From the NCBI GenBank assembly GCA_000818945.1, contig KN805393.1, forward strand, positions 404,332 to 468,331: a DNA stretch of 64,000 nucleotides, in the 5' to 3' direction. Below, in pieces: positions 51,076 through 60,319 of the stretch (position 1 is the stretch's first letter; each line of letters begins with the position of its first letter). The translations under genes and the position numbers were made by a program. The notes below the pieces were generated by a model that was not told the DNA's origin, made no database searches, and saw only the letters and a list, made by a program, of their open reading frames with translations. The stretch comes from Schizochytrium sp. CCTCC M209059 (lineage: Eukaryota > Sar > Bigyra > Thraustochytrida > Thraustochytriidae).

Positions 51076-51698
51076 TTACATGTTCAGGGCATCCACTTGC
51101 GAAAAGCGACGAGTTATGGATCGAATGCGAGCGCTGAGACGTTGTACCGATTTCGCAAGACTGTGCCGCCGATTGATCCTACGCTCGAAAACACAGACCT
51201 TGATATCGCCACGATCCGCTTTGCCGCTATACTCACTCAGATACCATACAATGTGAGTCTTGTCTCCAATACTAGCAACGATAATGAGATCATGACGGTG
51301 TACATCATCGAGGGAAACGGGTGACGATGATTCTTCGAGGTAAATGTCCAAATTGAAGGAATGAGGTAAAGGTTTCACTAATCCCGAACGAGCCATCCTC
51401 ACTTTCGGTTCGGTTCCAGTAGGACTTGTCTTTTAATTAAACCATCGCTCTTGTTGTACGATGATGCGGTTACCTTGGAGTCGTAAAGCAGTTGTCATCC
51501 AGGCCACAGCCAGCATTTGCGAAACCATGAGCAACGATAGAGCTAATCGAGATGGCAGTGCTTGTGGAAGCACTAGTGATAGCACCAATGGTAGCTCCTG
51601 CGGAGCCGGCAACGGTGCCCGCTTGCGCGGCCACTACCGTGCCCATTGCCACGCCTATCACAAGGTCAGTAGCCGTCGAAACTGGTTCAGTGGTCGTT
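51076..51698 (-). CDS. Small membrane protein, at least two exons, 5' end unresolved
   Basis: One exon runs from 51698 (acceptor GTAGTCTTTCAG just before it) to 51474 and ends CCAAG|GTAACC; a 76-base intron (51398-51473) with acceptor GTGAG follows; the last exon is 51397-51076. The junction keeps phase and makes an Arg codon. The first exon encodes a Gly/Ala/Ser/Thr-rich hydrophobic stretch of ~50 residues (VIGVAMGTVVAAQAGTVAGS onward), likely one or two membrane helices. The last encodes 106 residues of ordinary protein with LDDVHRHDLIIVASIGDKTH and a basic C-terminus. No upstream exon with an ATG was found, though an internal ATG could start it. No family recognised. Confidence 0.4.
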
Positions 51699-51898
51699 CT
51701 GAAAGACTACGAAGCGCGAAAAAGTCATCTTTTAGACCCGAGTGTCCTTGCCCTGCACAAAGCTTTCCATCGCAAAACCCTTCTTCTCCCATCCCCCCGC
51801 CTCCTCGTCCTGGTGCGATCTCGCTCATTCATCCGATCCGAGCAAAGCAACTTTCACATGACACAAATTTTCTAATCGTCTTCCCTCTCTCTTCGATG

Positions 51899-54304
51899 CT
51901 ATAAACGCCGTCGCAATTCCGCGGCGGCAGCGAAGCGCGCGCGCCGAGCCTCAATGGTCGACTCGTCGCCCCTAGACGACTCGTCTGGGCGAGCATCGTC
52001 CACAAGGGTATCAGCCGCACGATCATTTGACACTGACGGATCACCGTCGCCAACATCTGCATCCTCTGCGGAGTTTTCGGGGGTCACAGGCTCGTAGTCT
52101 TGCAAAGTGCTATCATTTTGAGCGTCTGGCTCGGCTTCAGCTTCGACTTCGTTGTGTCCGTAATCCACAGTTTCAGAGACAACGGAAGATGAATCCTCGG
52201 CACAGGATTCCAAAAGTTCTTTAATATCCGCACGTGGAATCACATCATGAAGACAAAAGTAGACGCGACAGGTTGGGCATTGTCCCTGCCACGAAGGGTC
52301 TACCTCGTCGTCACGCATGACAAGTTCCATGCGCGTCCGATTCCTCGCAAACCACCATTTAATGAGACACGTTTCACACCATGCGGGCTCACACGGGCAG
52401 TCGGCGCGTTCCTCACAAGTATCGCACGATTTGCGAATGAGAACATTTGGCACATTGCCGCAAGCGCCTAGACACTCTTGCGTCGTGAGATCAAACTCAT
52501 CACGACAAAAGCTGCGTCCTTCAAGAGCGCTCTCGCGGAGCATCTCGTTGAATCGGGTATGAAAGTTTGCCTCTCTGCGACTCACAACAATCTCTTCCCG
52601 TTTGCGCACGCTCTCCACAAAGGTAGAACGCAAGGTCTCAAACTGACCTCGCGGAAGGGAGACATCGAAAGCATACATTGCTCGTAAGCGTTCAGCACCC
52701 ACGCCCAGAATCGAGCTCCTGCTCTCGATGCGCATCGTGACAATCTCCACGAGCTCGCCCCTGATCCAGCGCCCCGACACCTGCAAGTCGGCCACTCGGG
52801 CGTCATCGATGGCCACAACGTCAAGTCCAAAGTAGGATGTACAAATGAGCCAGTTCGATGTCACGACTACGACGCGCGCGTTCCATGCGAGCACTAGCGT
52901 TGAAGGGTCGAGGATTTCACGGTCCATCTCAGCAATGATGCCGACATGCGACGCTTCTGGGCCATGCGCGGCGGCCAGACGCAGAGCGACAGGATCGAAG
53001 CCACGAAAGAGAAGTGCCCCTCTGTACAATAAGTACGCTGCAGTGGCGCTCAAAGCAGCCGCGCACAAGTAGACGGATGCAGGCGAAAAGGTTTGATCTA
53101 CGTAAAATGCGGGTTTCCTGTCCTTTTGATCCGAACTCCACAGCCACATCGTTGAACGTTGACGAGCTCCCTTTCCAGCGCTAGCAAATGCAGTCGACGA
53201 GAGCTCCTTTGTAGACTTTTCCACGCGACGTACGATGCCACACGGTGACTTGAGCTCGCTGCTGAATCCCGGGAAGGCGCTGTCCTGAATCCCCGGCACC
53301 TTGACCAGCACCTGCGTTGGACCTCGGGGATCATCGGCAAGATCGACGCTTTGCGCGATAAAGTGCGCACGGTGCTCGCGGCCTTTGATCGGACCCGTGC
53401 TCCACGTCGGAGACGCCACCATGGCGGGAAGCAAAACATACGTCTTGGCGCTTGGTCGATCGCGCATGCTTACATCCAATGGTGCCGGACCCCTCACCAC
53501 ATCCCACAAAAACGGTCCCATAATTAATAACACCAATGATGCATAGAGAAGGCCAAATGTATAGACGCCGGAAAGTCGTCTGCGCACGAGGTCTCGATGC
53601 GCTCGAACGAGCCCTAGAGCACGCGCATTTTCGGCCGCTGTTCTTGGCGGCTCGACGCGGACCTTGTGCAACTCGATGACGCCCTGGAGACACCTAATCC
53701 AGCCATTGATGGAAAGTTGCGTAAAGATTCCGCCGATAGGAGCCCCACCTAGGTCAAGGGCAAAGTACTGTCCACCAGAGCCTCCATAGGCTGGCGACAT
53801 GCGACCTCGATTTGTGACGAATTGTATCTGGTCTAGGTATGCTCCTTGCTGACCCCGAACTTCGACAATATGTTCGTCATCTTCGAGTTCAAAAGGAGGG
53901 AATTCCGTGCCGCCTGTCCCGCCAAAGGTGACGCCCTCTGGCACATCCGAATATACAAAAGTGACACCATCAACGAGAGCTCCAGCACGCACAATCACGC
54001 TTGATACCCTGCGCTGGCTGACGCGTTGCGAGTTATCTTCGACCTTCTCTTCGCCGCGCGTGGCACGCTCGATCTGCCCATCACGCTCGCTATTCTGCCG
54101 CGCGCCCGCTAAAGGCATATGCGAAGGCGGCACCGAGCGCGAGGACCAGCGATGTTGCAGCGCAGCGATGTAGCCTGAGACGTAGAACATGACCAGACCC
54201 ACGCCCACAAAGAGCATTGTGGCCTGCTGCACGAGGTCGAGACGGTCGTCCAGCGTCAACACCTCGTCGAGGTCTTGACGCCCCATCATTCCCTCGGGCG
54301 TCAT
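51899..54304 (-). CDS. TMEM129-like E3 ubiquitin ligase with inserted jacalin-like lectin domain
   Basis: 801 residues from the ATG at 54304. TM1 lies at ~28-48, a jacalin-like beta-prism lectin domain at ~105-220 (FGGTGGTEFPPFEL; DEHIVEVRGQQGAYLDQIQF; YGGSGGQYF), TM2 ~246-270, TM3 ~408-434, and a cytosolic C-terminal zinc region at ~609-690. The latter has the atypical Cys-only RING of TMEM129: CLGACGNVPNVLIRKSC, CDTCEERADCPCEPAWCETC, CPTCRVYFCLHDV. Human TMEM129 is an ER membrane E3 ligase acting in ERAD (dislocation of misfolded proteins). The preceding segment (ILDPSTLVLAWNARVVVVTS) also fits TMEM129. A lectin domain between TM1 and TM2 is not part of the known family. The acidic tail is disordered. 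Confidence 0.8.
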   Translation of the reverse strand: MTPEGMMGRQDLDEVLTLDDRLDLVQQATMLFVGVGLVMFYVSGYIAALQHRWSSRSVPPSHMPLAGARQNSERDGQIERATRGEEKVEDNSQRVSQRRVSSVIVRAGALVDGVTFVYSDVPEGVTFGGTGGTEFPPFELEDDEHIVEVRGQQGAYLDQIQFVTNRGRMSPAYGGSGGQYFALDLGGAPIGGIFTQLSINGWIRCLQGVIELHKVRVEPPRTAAENARALGLVRAHRDLVRRRLSGVYTFGLLYASLVLLIMGPFLWDVVRGPAPLDVSMRDRPSAKTYVLLPAMVASPTWSTGPIKGREHRAHFIAQSVDLADDPRGPTQVLVKVPGIQDSAFPGFSSELKSPCGIVRRVEKSTKELSSTAFASAGKGARQRSTMWLWSSDQKDRKPAFYVDQTFSPASVYLCAAALSATAAYLLYRGALLFRGFDPVALRLAAAHGPEASHVGIIAEMDREILDPSTLVLAWNARVVVVTSNWLICTSYFGLDVVAIDDARVADLQVSGRWIRGELVEIVTMRIESRSSILGVGAERLRAMYAFDVSLPRGQFETLRSTFVESVRKREEIVVSRREANFHTRFNEMLRESALEGRSFCRDEFDLTTQECLGACGNVPNVLIRKSCDTCEERADCPCEPAWCETCLIKWWFARNRTRMELVMRDDEVDPSWQGQCPTCRVYFCLHDVIPRADIKELLESCAEDSSSVVSETVDYGHNEVEAEAEPDAQNDSTLQDYEPVTPENSAEDADVGDGDPSVSNDRAADTLVDDARPDESSRGDESTIEARRARFAAAAELRRRL

Positions 54305-55048
54305 GATACCGCCCTCTCCCCGTTCTCTCTTCTGATATTGCACTCGTGACAATCAGTCGATTCGGGCTGCTCCGGAGCGCTTCTCCAGCTGCAGATTCCC
54401 TCTCTCGCGCCCGGCACCGGCGGCTACGACAGAGCCTGCGTGTGTCACAACCCTGCTTTTCCTCTTCGCTGAGCGGACCCAGAGACCTTCTACCTGCCTG
54501 CTTCGGAGCGTCCTTCCTCTGCGCTGCAGCGAGCCGCGCGAGCAGGTGCGCGAGCTGATGGGCGCGCGCGAAGGCTCGCCCCGCCGGCGGAGCTTGGCGG
54601 CCCTCCGGAGCGGCCGCGTGCTCCGCGCGCGCGCGGGCGTCGCGGCGGCGTCGGGGTCGCGAGGATCGGGCTCTGCTGTCCTTGCCGTCGCCGGGAAAAG
54701 GAGGGGAATCATCGCGCAAGTGGGCTATGCGCGCCGTGCAAGTGGGATATATGCGCCGTGCAAGTGGGCTATGCGCGCCTTTACTCACAGTGGCACTTGC
54801 GCCCAGGGCGGTGGGACGCGCGCGAGGCAAGTGGGCTATGCGCCCCGCGCAAGTGAAGAATCCGCAGATAGTTGAGTCTGCGACGAGCCAGGCGCGCGAG
54901 AAGCGAAAGAGAGGAGCGACAAATGGGGTATAGGGAGACTGCGAGTAGGAAAAGGGGTGCCGAAAGTGAAGCATGGCGCGGCAAAGTAGAAATTTGGCGC
55001 GGCGACGATGGAAAGAAGAGCAAAAAACGAAAACGAATCCCGAGCGCG
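54305..55048. promoter_or_regulatory. Divergent promoter with CAAGTG-containing repeats
   Basis: Between the TMEM129-like and cyclophilin starts. From 54715 to 54855 a ~21-base unit with core GCAAGTGGGCTATGCGC occurs four times directly, with a fifth partial copy (GCGCAAGTGAAG), plus one inverted core (CACTTGCGCC at about 54794). CAAGTG/CACTTG is an E-box-type hexamer. No gene here; the frame leading into the cyclophilin from 54872 starts only at a TTG. Confidence 0.5.
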
Positions 55049-55939
55049 ATGAGGTCGGGACGAAGAAGAAGCCCCTCGCGCGTGGCGAGCGCGGCAGTCC
55101 TCTTCGCGGCGGCGATAGCAGCAGCAGCAGCAGCATCGCTGGCGACGCTGGCAAGGGCTGATGGAAGCGTGCGTGGACCTGTGCAGGAACGGGAACCGGT
55201 CGTCCTCGAACACGAGCCGCACGTGGTCGTGGAGTGCGAGCTGCGTCGCAAGGGCGTCTTCAAGGTGGTCGTCGTCCCTTCGTGGGCGCCCGTAGGTGCA
55301 GAGAGGTTTCTGAACCTCGTTGACGAGGGTTTCTTCGATGGAGCGCCCATGTTCCGTGCCGTGCGCGGCTTTCTCGTGCAGTTTGGCCTCTCGAGTGATC
55401 CAGAAGCAAATAACCGCTGGGGACACCTGACGCTTCCGGACGATCCAAAGCAAGGCGTCAGGATACGTCGCGGTACGCTCGCCTTTGCAGGCAGCGGCAA
55501 GAACTCCCGCACGACGCAAATGTTCATTGCGCTTACCGACAAGGCTTGGCCGCGTCTGGGAAGCGAGCCATGGGAGACTCCCTTTGCCTATGTGCCTGCA
55601 GAGGATTATCAGGCCGTTGTGTCACTGCTCAACACCAAGTACGGCGACATCAAACCCTTTAACAAACAAGGTGTGGACCCGGGCAAAATCTGGCGACATG
55701 GCATGTCATACCTTGAGGATGGCTTTCCCAATCTCGACTATCTCGCTTATTGCAGACGTCTTCCAAGACACCATCTTGGCTTTGCCGATTCGATCATGCA
55801 AGCCCAAGAAGACTTTGCCAACGCCGCTCCTGACGATGCGAGCACACAACTCCTATACGTGCTCGCCATTCTGCTTGCCATCATGGCCTGTTATATGTGT
55901 GTCTCGCTAGTTTATCGGCCTGCAGTCAAGCGCGCCTAG
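55049..55939 (+). CDS. Membrane-anchored secretory-pathway cyclophilin (peptidyl-prolyl isomerase)
   Basis: 296 residues from the ATG at 55049, chosen because it begins a classic signal peptide (Arg-rich start, then AAVLFAAAIAAAAAASLATL, cleavage after ARADG). An upstream in-frame ATG at 54923 would bury the signal. The isomerase fold covers ~65-240: APVGAERFLNLVDEGFFDG, MFRAVRGFLVQFG (Arg, Phe and Gln of the active site kept) and GSGKNSRTTQMFIAL (Gln and Phe kept). The usual GG after the active-site Gln is FG, and the Trp/His end of the site is hard to align. One C-terminal helix (VLAILLAIMACYMCVSLVY) makes it type I with the enzyme in the ER/Golgi lumen. It would catalyse proline isomerisation in secretory folding. 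Confidence 0.8.
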   Translation: MRSGRRRSPSRVASAAVLFAAAIAAAAAASLATLARADGSVRGPVQEREPVVLEHEPHVVVECELRRKGVFKVVVVPSWAPVGAERFLNLVDEGFFDGAPMFRAVRGFLVQFGLSSDPEANNRWGHLTLPDDPKQGVRIRRGTLAFAGSGKNSRTTQMFIALTDKAWPRLGSEPWETPFAYVPAEDYQAVVSLLNTKYGDIKPFNKQGVDPGKIWRHGMSYLEDGFPNLDYLAYCRRLPRHHLGFADSIMQAQEDFANAAPDDASTQLLYVLAILLAIMACYMCVSLVYRPAVKRA

Positions 55940-56195
55940 CTTCTCTTCGCCAAGCTCTCAGCTATATACGGATTTGCTTCGGAATGTTGTAATGTTCATA
56001 AACGCTGTTATGTTTTTAAATGAAAAGGGAATTGCTCGCGATTCGATTGATTGACGCAAAAGACGAAGGAGAAAAAGTCCGCGCGTTCTCGATGTCATCT
56101 CTGATAGCATGAGCCCCTGAGTACTCGCTCTTCTACATGCATGATTTTTACTCCACGAACAATTGCATTGTTAATGTGCCGCCTATTAATGCTCA

Positions 56196-56873
56196 TCATG
56201 CACGCCTTGTCTTGGTGCCTTCTTCATTGTCATGAGAAGCTGGCAATGGCACAGCCAACAGTCCTTGCACGTATGGGGTGAGAAATCGAAGTGCAAGGCC
56301 TACACAAACTATCCCCCAGACAATCATCCCCAGCGCCCTGCCAGGAAGAACGCCCGCATAGAGCGGATCAAGCGCGATATTGAAGGTCACCACATCATCT
56401 CGAGTGGCGCCCGGGGCCAGTACGCCCTCCGCCTCGACACGAACCGTCAAGACGGGACTATGCAAGACAGTTGCGTCGTTTTCGCCGAAGATCACGCGGC
56501 CTTGGTCATCGGTATGCACATGAAAGCGCTCCGTGTTTAACCGTCGTCGGCGCAGCTCATCTCTGCGCTCAGGATCACGTTGTGCGTCTCCCAAACTAGT
56601 TTCTTTCCTTGGCGCCGCGTCGTGCAGAGCAAAGAAAAATGCCGCCGGCGTCGTCGACAAGTACGAGACCCGGGCCTCGTACTTGGCCGACCTTGCCAGC
56701 GGCGTCGCGAGCGCAAAGTGCGTTTCCCCTCCAAGGCGACACGCTGCACCTACGATCTCCTCGCCTTCCCGGAGAAGCTTGCCTCGCTCGGCCTCGCCCG
56801 CCGCCACGAGCCCGAGAGCGACCGCGGCGAGAACCGCGAGCGCAGCCACGCCCTGCCTGCGACGCGTCGCCAT
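56196..56873 (-). CDS. Type I single-pass membrane protein of unknown family
   Basis: 225 residues from the ATG at 56873 (the frame continues to a TTG only). Signal peptide at 1-26 (VAALAVLAAVALGLVAAGEA). The lumenal part contains ALATPLARSAKYEARVSYLS, which reads like a beta-sandwich binding domain, then an Arg-rich loop (RRDELRRRRLNTERF) and HTDDQGRVIFGEND. One membrane helix sits near 175-195 (LGMIVWGIVCVGLALRFLTP), with a short charged cytosolic tail. Convergent with the cyclophilin gene. No known family recognised; a secretory-pathway accessory subunit is a guess from topology. Confidence 0.6.
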   Translation of the reverse strand: MATRRRQGVAALAVLAAVALGLVAAGEAERGKLLREGEEIVGAACRLGGETHFALATPLARSAKYEARVSYLSTTPAAFFFALHDAAPRKETSLGDAQRDPERRDELRRRRLNTERFHVHTDDQGRVIFGENDATVLHSPVLTVRVEAEGVLAPGATRDDVVTFNIALDPLYAGVLPGRALGMIVWGIVCVGLALRFLTPYVQGLLAVPLPASHDNEEGTKTRRA

Positions 56874-57596
56874 GCTTCGCTCGGTCTTGGCGTTCTGGGT
56901 CGCGACGAGCACGAGCCCAAGAAAGACCCACAAGAAGAGCGATAAGCAAGGCACAAGCACAACGGGTGAGCACGAGGACAAGCATCACTTTATGGGCACT
57001 GCAAGCAAGGGGCGTTCAGGCCCTTTGTGAGTCTGCGTTCCAGAGTGACGTAAAAACGTTGTTGCCGTGCTCCCGCTGCCGTGCTCCCCGCAAGCCCGTG
57101 CTCGAGGTGGATCTTATCCCATCCCATCGCATCCCATCCCCATTTCATTCCATTGCATCCCATTCCATTCCATCGCATCGCACCCCATTCCTTTCCACGC
57201 TTCGCCACGCGAGACGTGGCACGCAAGACCCAACATCCGGGGCCGCATCGCCGCCAGATGTCATCGTGGTCGTCTTCGTCCCCGTCGCCTTCGAGGTCTT
57301 CGCGGCGCGAGACTCGTCTTGGTCCCTCCAGCAGCTCGTCGCAATCGCCGTTCCCTTTCCTTTCCAGCTCTTCCTCCTCTCTACTATCCGATGATGGTCC
57401 CGCGGCCTCGCATGCATGACATGACCAGAGACAGACAGCCGCCAGACCCGAAGCCGCGAGGCCGACACGTCGCGCGCGCGCGGGCAGTCTGGCGCGGCCT
57501 GGCCTGGGCGGCGCGGCGCGGCGCGGCGTGCGAGACGCGGCGTGGTCTGCGCCGGCCTGGACCGCCTGGACCGGCGTGGCCGCGGCCGCGGGCGAG
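56874..57596. promoter_or_regulatory. Divergent promoter region with CATCC/CATTC repeats
   Basis: 723 bases. A CCCATCCCATCGCATCCCAT tract with CATTCCATTGCATCCCATTCC continues over 57117-57190. GGCGCGGCGCGG repeats occur at 57508-57530. No coding sequence supported. Confidence 0.45.
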
Positions 57597-60008
57597 ATGG
57601 CGTCGCTCAGGACCCGCAAGCAAGCCGACGCCGAGGAGTGGATGCCCGGCGGCAGGAGGACGTCTGGGGAGGCGGCGGCAGCGGCGGCGACAGGCGAGGC
57701 GCAGCGGGCGAGACCCGGGTCGAGAAGGAGCCCGAGGCTGAACGCTGAGGAAACCTCGCTCAAACACAAGATGCTCATTGTCGCCGCCGTCATGGCCCTT
57801 GTGGTGCTGGGATTCGTTGGACTTCGCGGACAGCAAGAGCACGTCGCCGGAGGAGAAGCGCTCATTGTGGGCGAGGCATCGAGCGAGGCAAAGAGCAACG
57901 TGCAAGCAGCAGAAACGCGCACAACGCCCATGCTGCGACCCGGGTCTCAAGTCCCAGAAACGACCTTTGATGAGCACGAGGATCCACACATCCCGGAAAC
58001 TGAAAACTTTCTCGAAGAAAATGGAGACGAAGAACAACAACAGAAAGAAACAGAAACGGTAGATGAACAACAAAAGGAAGAACAACAGCAACCAGAAGGA
58101 GGAGAGTTCTCGCATCTTGGAAAGCCCGTCGCTGTCCCGAACGCCAACGCAAAGGTCAAGGTCATCAAGGTGTGCGTGCAGGGCCCGAATCCGCGCGTCT
58201 CGTCGCTCTTTGTTCGCAATGGCTTGGGAATCTTTGGGAGCCAACTCGAATTCGTCATGGCGCCCATGCTGCGTGATCAGCTGTCGCAGTTCGTAGCGAG
58301 CGGTGCCATTCGTGCAGCCGCTGTTCCAGCCGCCGAAACGTGCGATCCTTCGTGGCCGCGGCTCAACTTGGCCTTCCAAAAAGGCCTCACGGCCCGCACG
58401 CTTGCAACGCCCGGACAAACCACTTTTGTCGTTGGCGATGAGTACTGCAAGTGCCCACCAGACCTGTGCGGCGGGACCTCCCCCAAGGTTCCCATGCGAC
58501 AATATCATACGACGAGCCTGTCATCTGACTACCTGCCGCTTGGCGCGCGTTTCGAGTTCGAGCCCGTGAGCAGCGATGAAATCGTCGTCGCGACCGCCCG
58601 CACGCATGTTTACAATTTTGCAGGAGCTATCACGAGCACTTCGCGTAAGCAGCTGGCCATGATACTGGAGAATGGCAAGAACAACCCGGCCAGTCCTCTT
58701 TCACGAGGTTTCGTAAATGTGGCGCCCGCGTGGAAAAAGGATGCCATGGCCGACACCTATGTCTCGCCCACAGCTTATCGAGCAGCCCTTCTGGACTCAA
58801 TGTTCACTTTGTGCCCGGCTGGCACCAATCCCGAGGCCTTTCGCATTTACGAGGCGATTGAGAGTGGCTCGATTCCCGTCCTTGTTCAGGACGCAGAATA
58901 TGCCGCGCATCCCTGCAAGGATGCCTTTAAACCCATCTTGGACAGTGGAGCGCCCGTAGTGGTTATGGGCGACTGGTCTGAGTTGGAGAAAACGCTGACA
59001 CGCCTTTTACCGACGGTCAATGCGATGCAAGAGCGTCTGTTACAGTGGCGCCAAAAGTTCTGGACAAAGGTGGCCCGACAAGTTGATTGCGCTATTTTAG
59101 GGCGACACAGCCGTGACACCGGACTTTCGTATGACAGGCTGAACTCGTGCTCAGACCTAGAGGATGACGTGCCTGCTTCCCCCGCCACGACAATGGCAGC
59201 CTCTCCGACGCTTTCTCAGTCTGATGTCCTTGCCATGACGCCATTGACCCTCCCGGTCGTCGGATCTCAGAACTCCATCCCACTCATTACTGGCTGTGGT
59301 CGCAGCGGAACGCTTTCGCTCATGGAATATTTGCGTTCCATCAATGTCCAGGCCGTGCATGAACAAGTCGCCACGGCGCACGTGAGTGTATCGTGGCTCT
59401 ACGCTGCCGAGAGTGATGTGTATCCTTTCGAGCTGAAAAATTCACTCGTCTTGCGAAAAAAGCTCAAGGCCTCGCTGCCTCCCGGCAAACCGCTCTTTGG
59501 ACCCGTCGTGCACCTTACGCGCCATCCACTCAAGGTCATGAGCAGCACAAGACGCTGCTTTTGCGGCAAGGGCGACCGCACCCTCGCTCGCGGCGCCAAA
59601 AATGATAAGCGGAGCTGGGTCTTCGCAGAGCGCTTCCTTCCTCGCATGCGCGCGGATCTTCCTTACGAGAGTCTCGAGCGCTCTGCAGTGTACTGGTTGG
59701 AGTGGAACAAGATGATTGAAGAGAATTTTCCGGAAAGAACGCACGTACGACTTGAGGACGTTGATCCCGGTGTTCTCGTGCGTTCCCTCGGACTTACGTC
59801 GATCGATACCTCGTCATTGCCACGCTCCATGCCCCGTGCAAAGTTTCACACATCTCCGGACAAGGAAAAGGTCAAGCTCCCCGACGTGACCTGGACGGAA
59901 CTCTACAACATGGATCCTGACATGACCCGGGAAGTCTTTGAGCTTGCTCGACACTATGGCTACGAGCTTGACATGACCCTCGAAGAGAATCTCGCGCAGG
60001 GCAAGTAA
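57597..60008 (+). CDS. Exostosin-like glycosyltransferase fused to sulfotransferase (Golgi type II membrane protein)
   Basis: 803 residues from the ATG at 57597. Cytosolic N-terminus ~57 residues, TM at ~58-77 (MLIVAAVMALVVLGFVGL), a Glu/Gln-rich stem (~130-175), then a GT47/exostosin-type domain (~185-500): TFVVGDEYCKCPPDLCGG, the donor-site stretch LCPAGTNPEAFRIYEAIESG then SIPVLVQD. From ~560 a sulfotransferase domain starts with the PAPS 5'-phosphosulfate loop TGCGRSGTLSLMEYL (~565-578), followed by the 3'-phosphate motif HLTRHPLKVMSS (~639-650) and RSAVYWLEWNKMIEENFPE. Such enzymes transfer a sugar and a sulfate to glycans in the Golgi lumen. Their union in one chain suggests coupled glycosylation-sulfation. 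The acceptor is unknown. Confidence 0.85.
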   Translation: MASLRTRKQADAEEWMPGGRRTSGEAAAAAATGEAQRARPGSRRSPRLNAEETSLKHKMLIVAAVMALVVLGFVGLRGQQEHVAGGEALIVGEASSEAKSNVQAAETRTTPMLRPGSQVPETTFDEHEDPHIPETENFLEENGDEEQQQKETETVDEQQKEEQQQPEGGEFSHLGKPVAVPNANAKVKVIKVCVQGPNPRVSSLFVRNGLGIFGSQLEFVMAPMLRDQLSQFVASGAIRAAAVPAAETCDPSWPRLNLAFQKGLTARTLATPGQTTFVVGDEYCKCPPDLCGGTSPKVPMRQYHTTSLSSDYLPLGARFEFEPVSSDEIVVATARTHVYNFAGAITSTSRKQLAMILENGKNNPASPLSRGFVNVAPAWKKDAMADTYVSPTAYRAALLDSMFTLCPAGTNPEAFRIYEAIESGSIPVLVQDAEYAAHPCKDAFKPILDSGAPVVVMGDWSELEKTLTRLLPTVNAMQERLLQWRQKFWTKVARQVDCAILGRHSRDTGLSYDRLNSCSDLEDDVPASPATTMAASPTLSQSDVLAMTPLTLPVVGSQNSIPLITGCGRSGTLSLMEYLRSINVQAVHEQVATAHVSVSWLYAAESDVYPFELKNSLVLRKKLKASLPPGKPLFGPVVHLTRHPLKVMSSTRRCFCGKGDRTLARGAKNDKRSWVFAERFLPRMRADLPYESLERSAVYWLEWNKMIEENFPERTHVRLEDVDPGVLVRSLGLTSIDTSSLPRSMPRAKFHTSPDKEKVKLPDVTWTELYNMDPDMTREVFELARHYGYELDMTLEENLAQGK

Positions 60009-60319
60009 AAGCTCGTTACTATACGTTTATTAGATCATCGGCAAATCCTTTGGGGTTTCATTGTTTTGACCGGTTTTGGGGTTGTAACACGAGCCAACCA
60101 CGACCTTGTCTTGCATCCTTGCGCAAAATTCTAGAAAATAAAATATGTCTCTTGCTTTGATTTTGCTTTGACTTGAGCTTCGGTCGCTTTTTGTGGGAAA
60201 TAGGACAAAAGTTACCTAAATCACACGCTTCCTCCTCTTCAGTTTGATTCAAATTAATTTTAATAATTCAAGTTGGGAGGCATGTGAATGGTCTTGGCGC
60301 AGTTCTAGTCGTCGCGACC
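60009..60319. other. Convergent 3' intergenic region
   Basis: 311 AT-richer bases between two stops. Nothing further seen. Confidence 0.4.
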
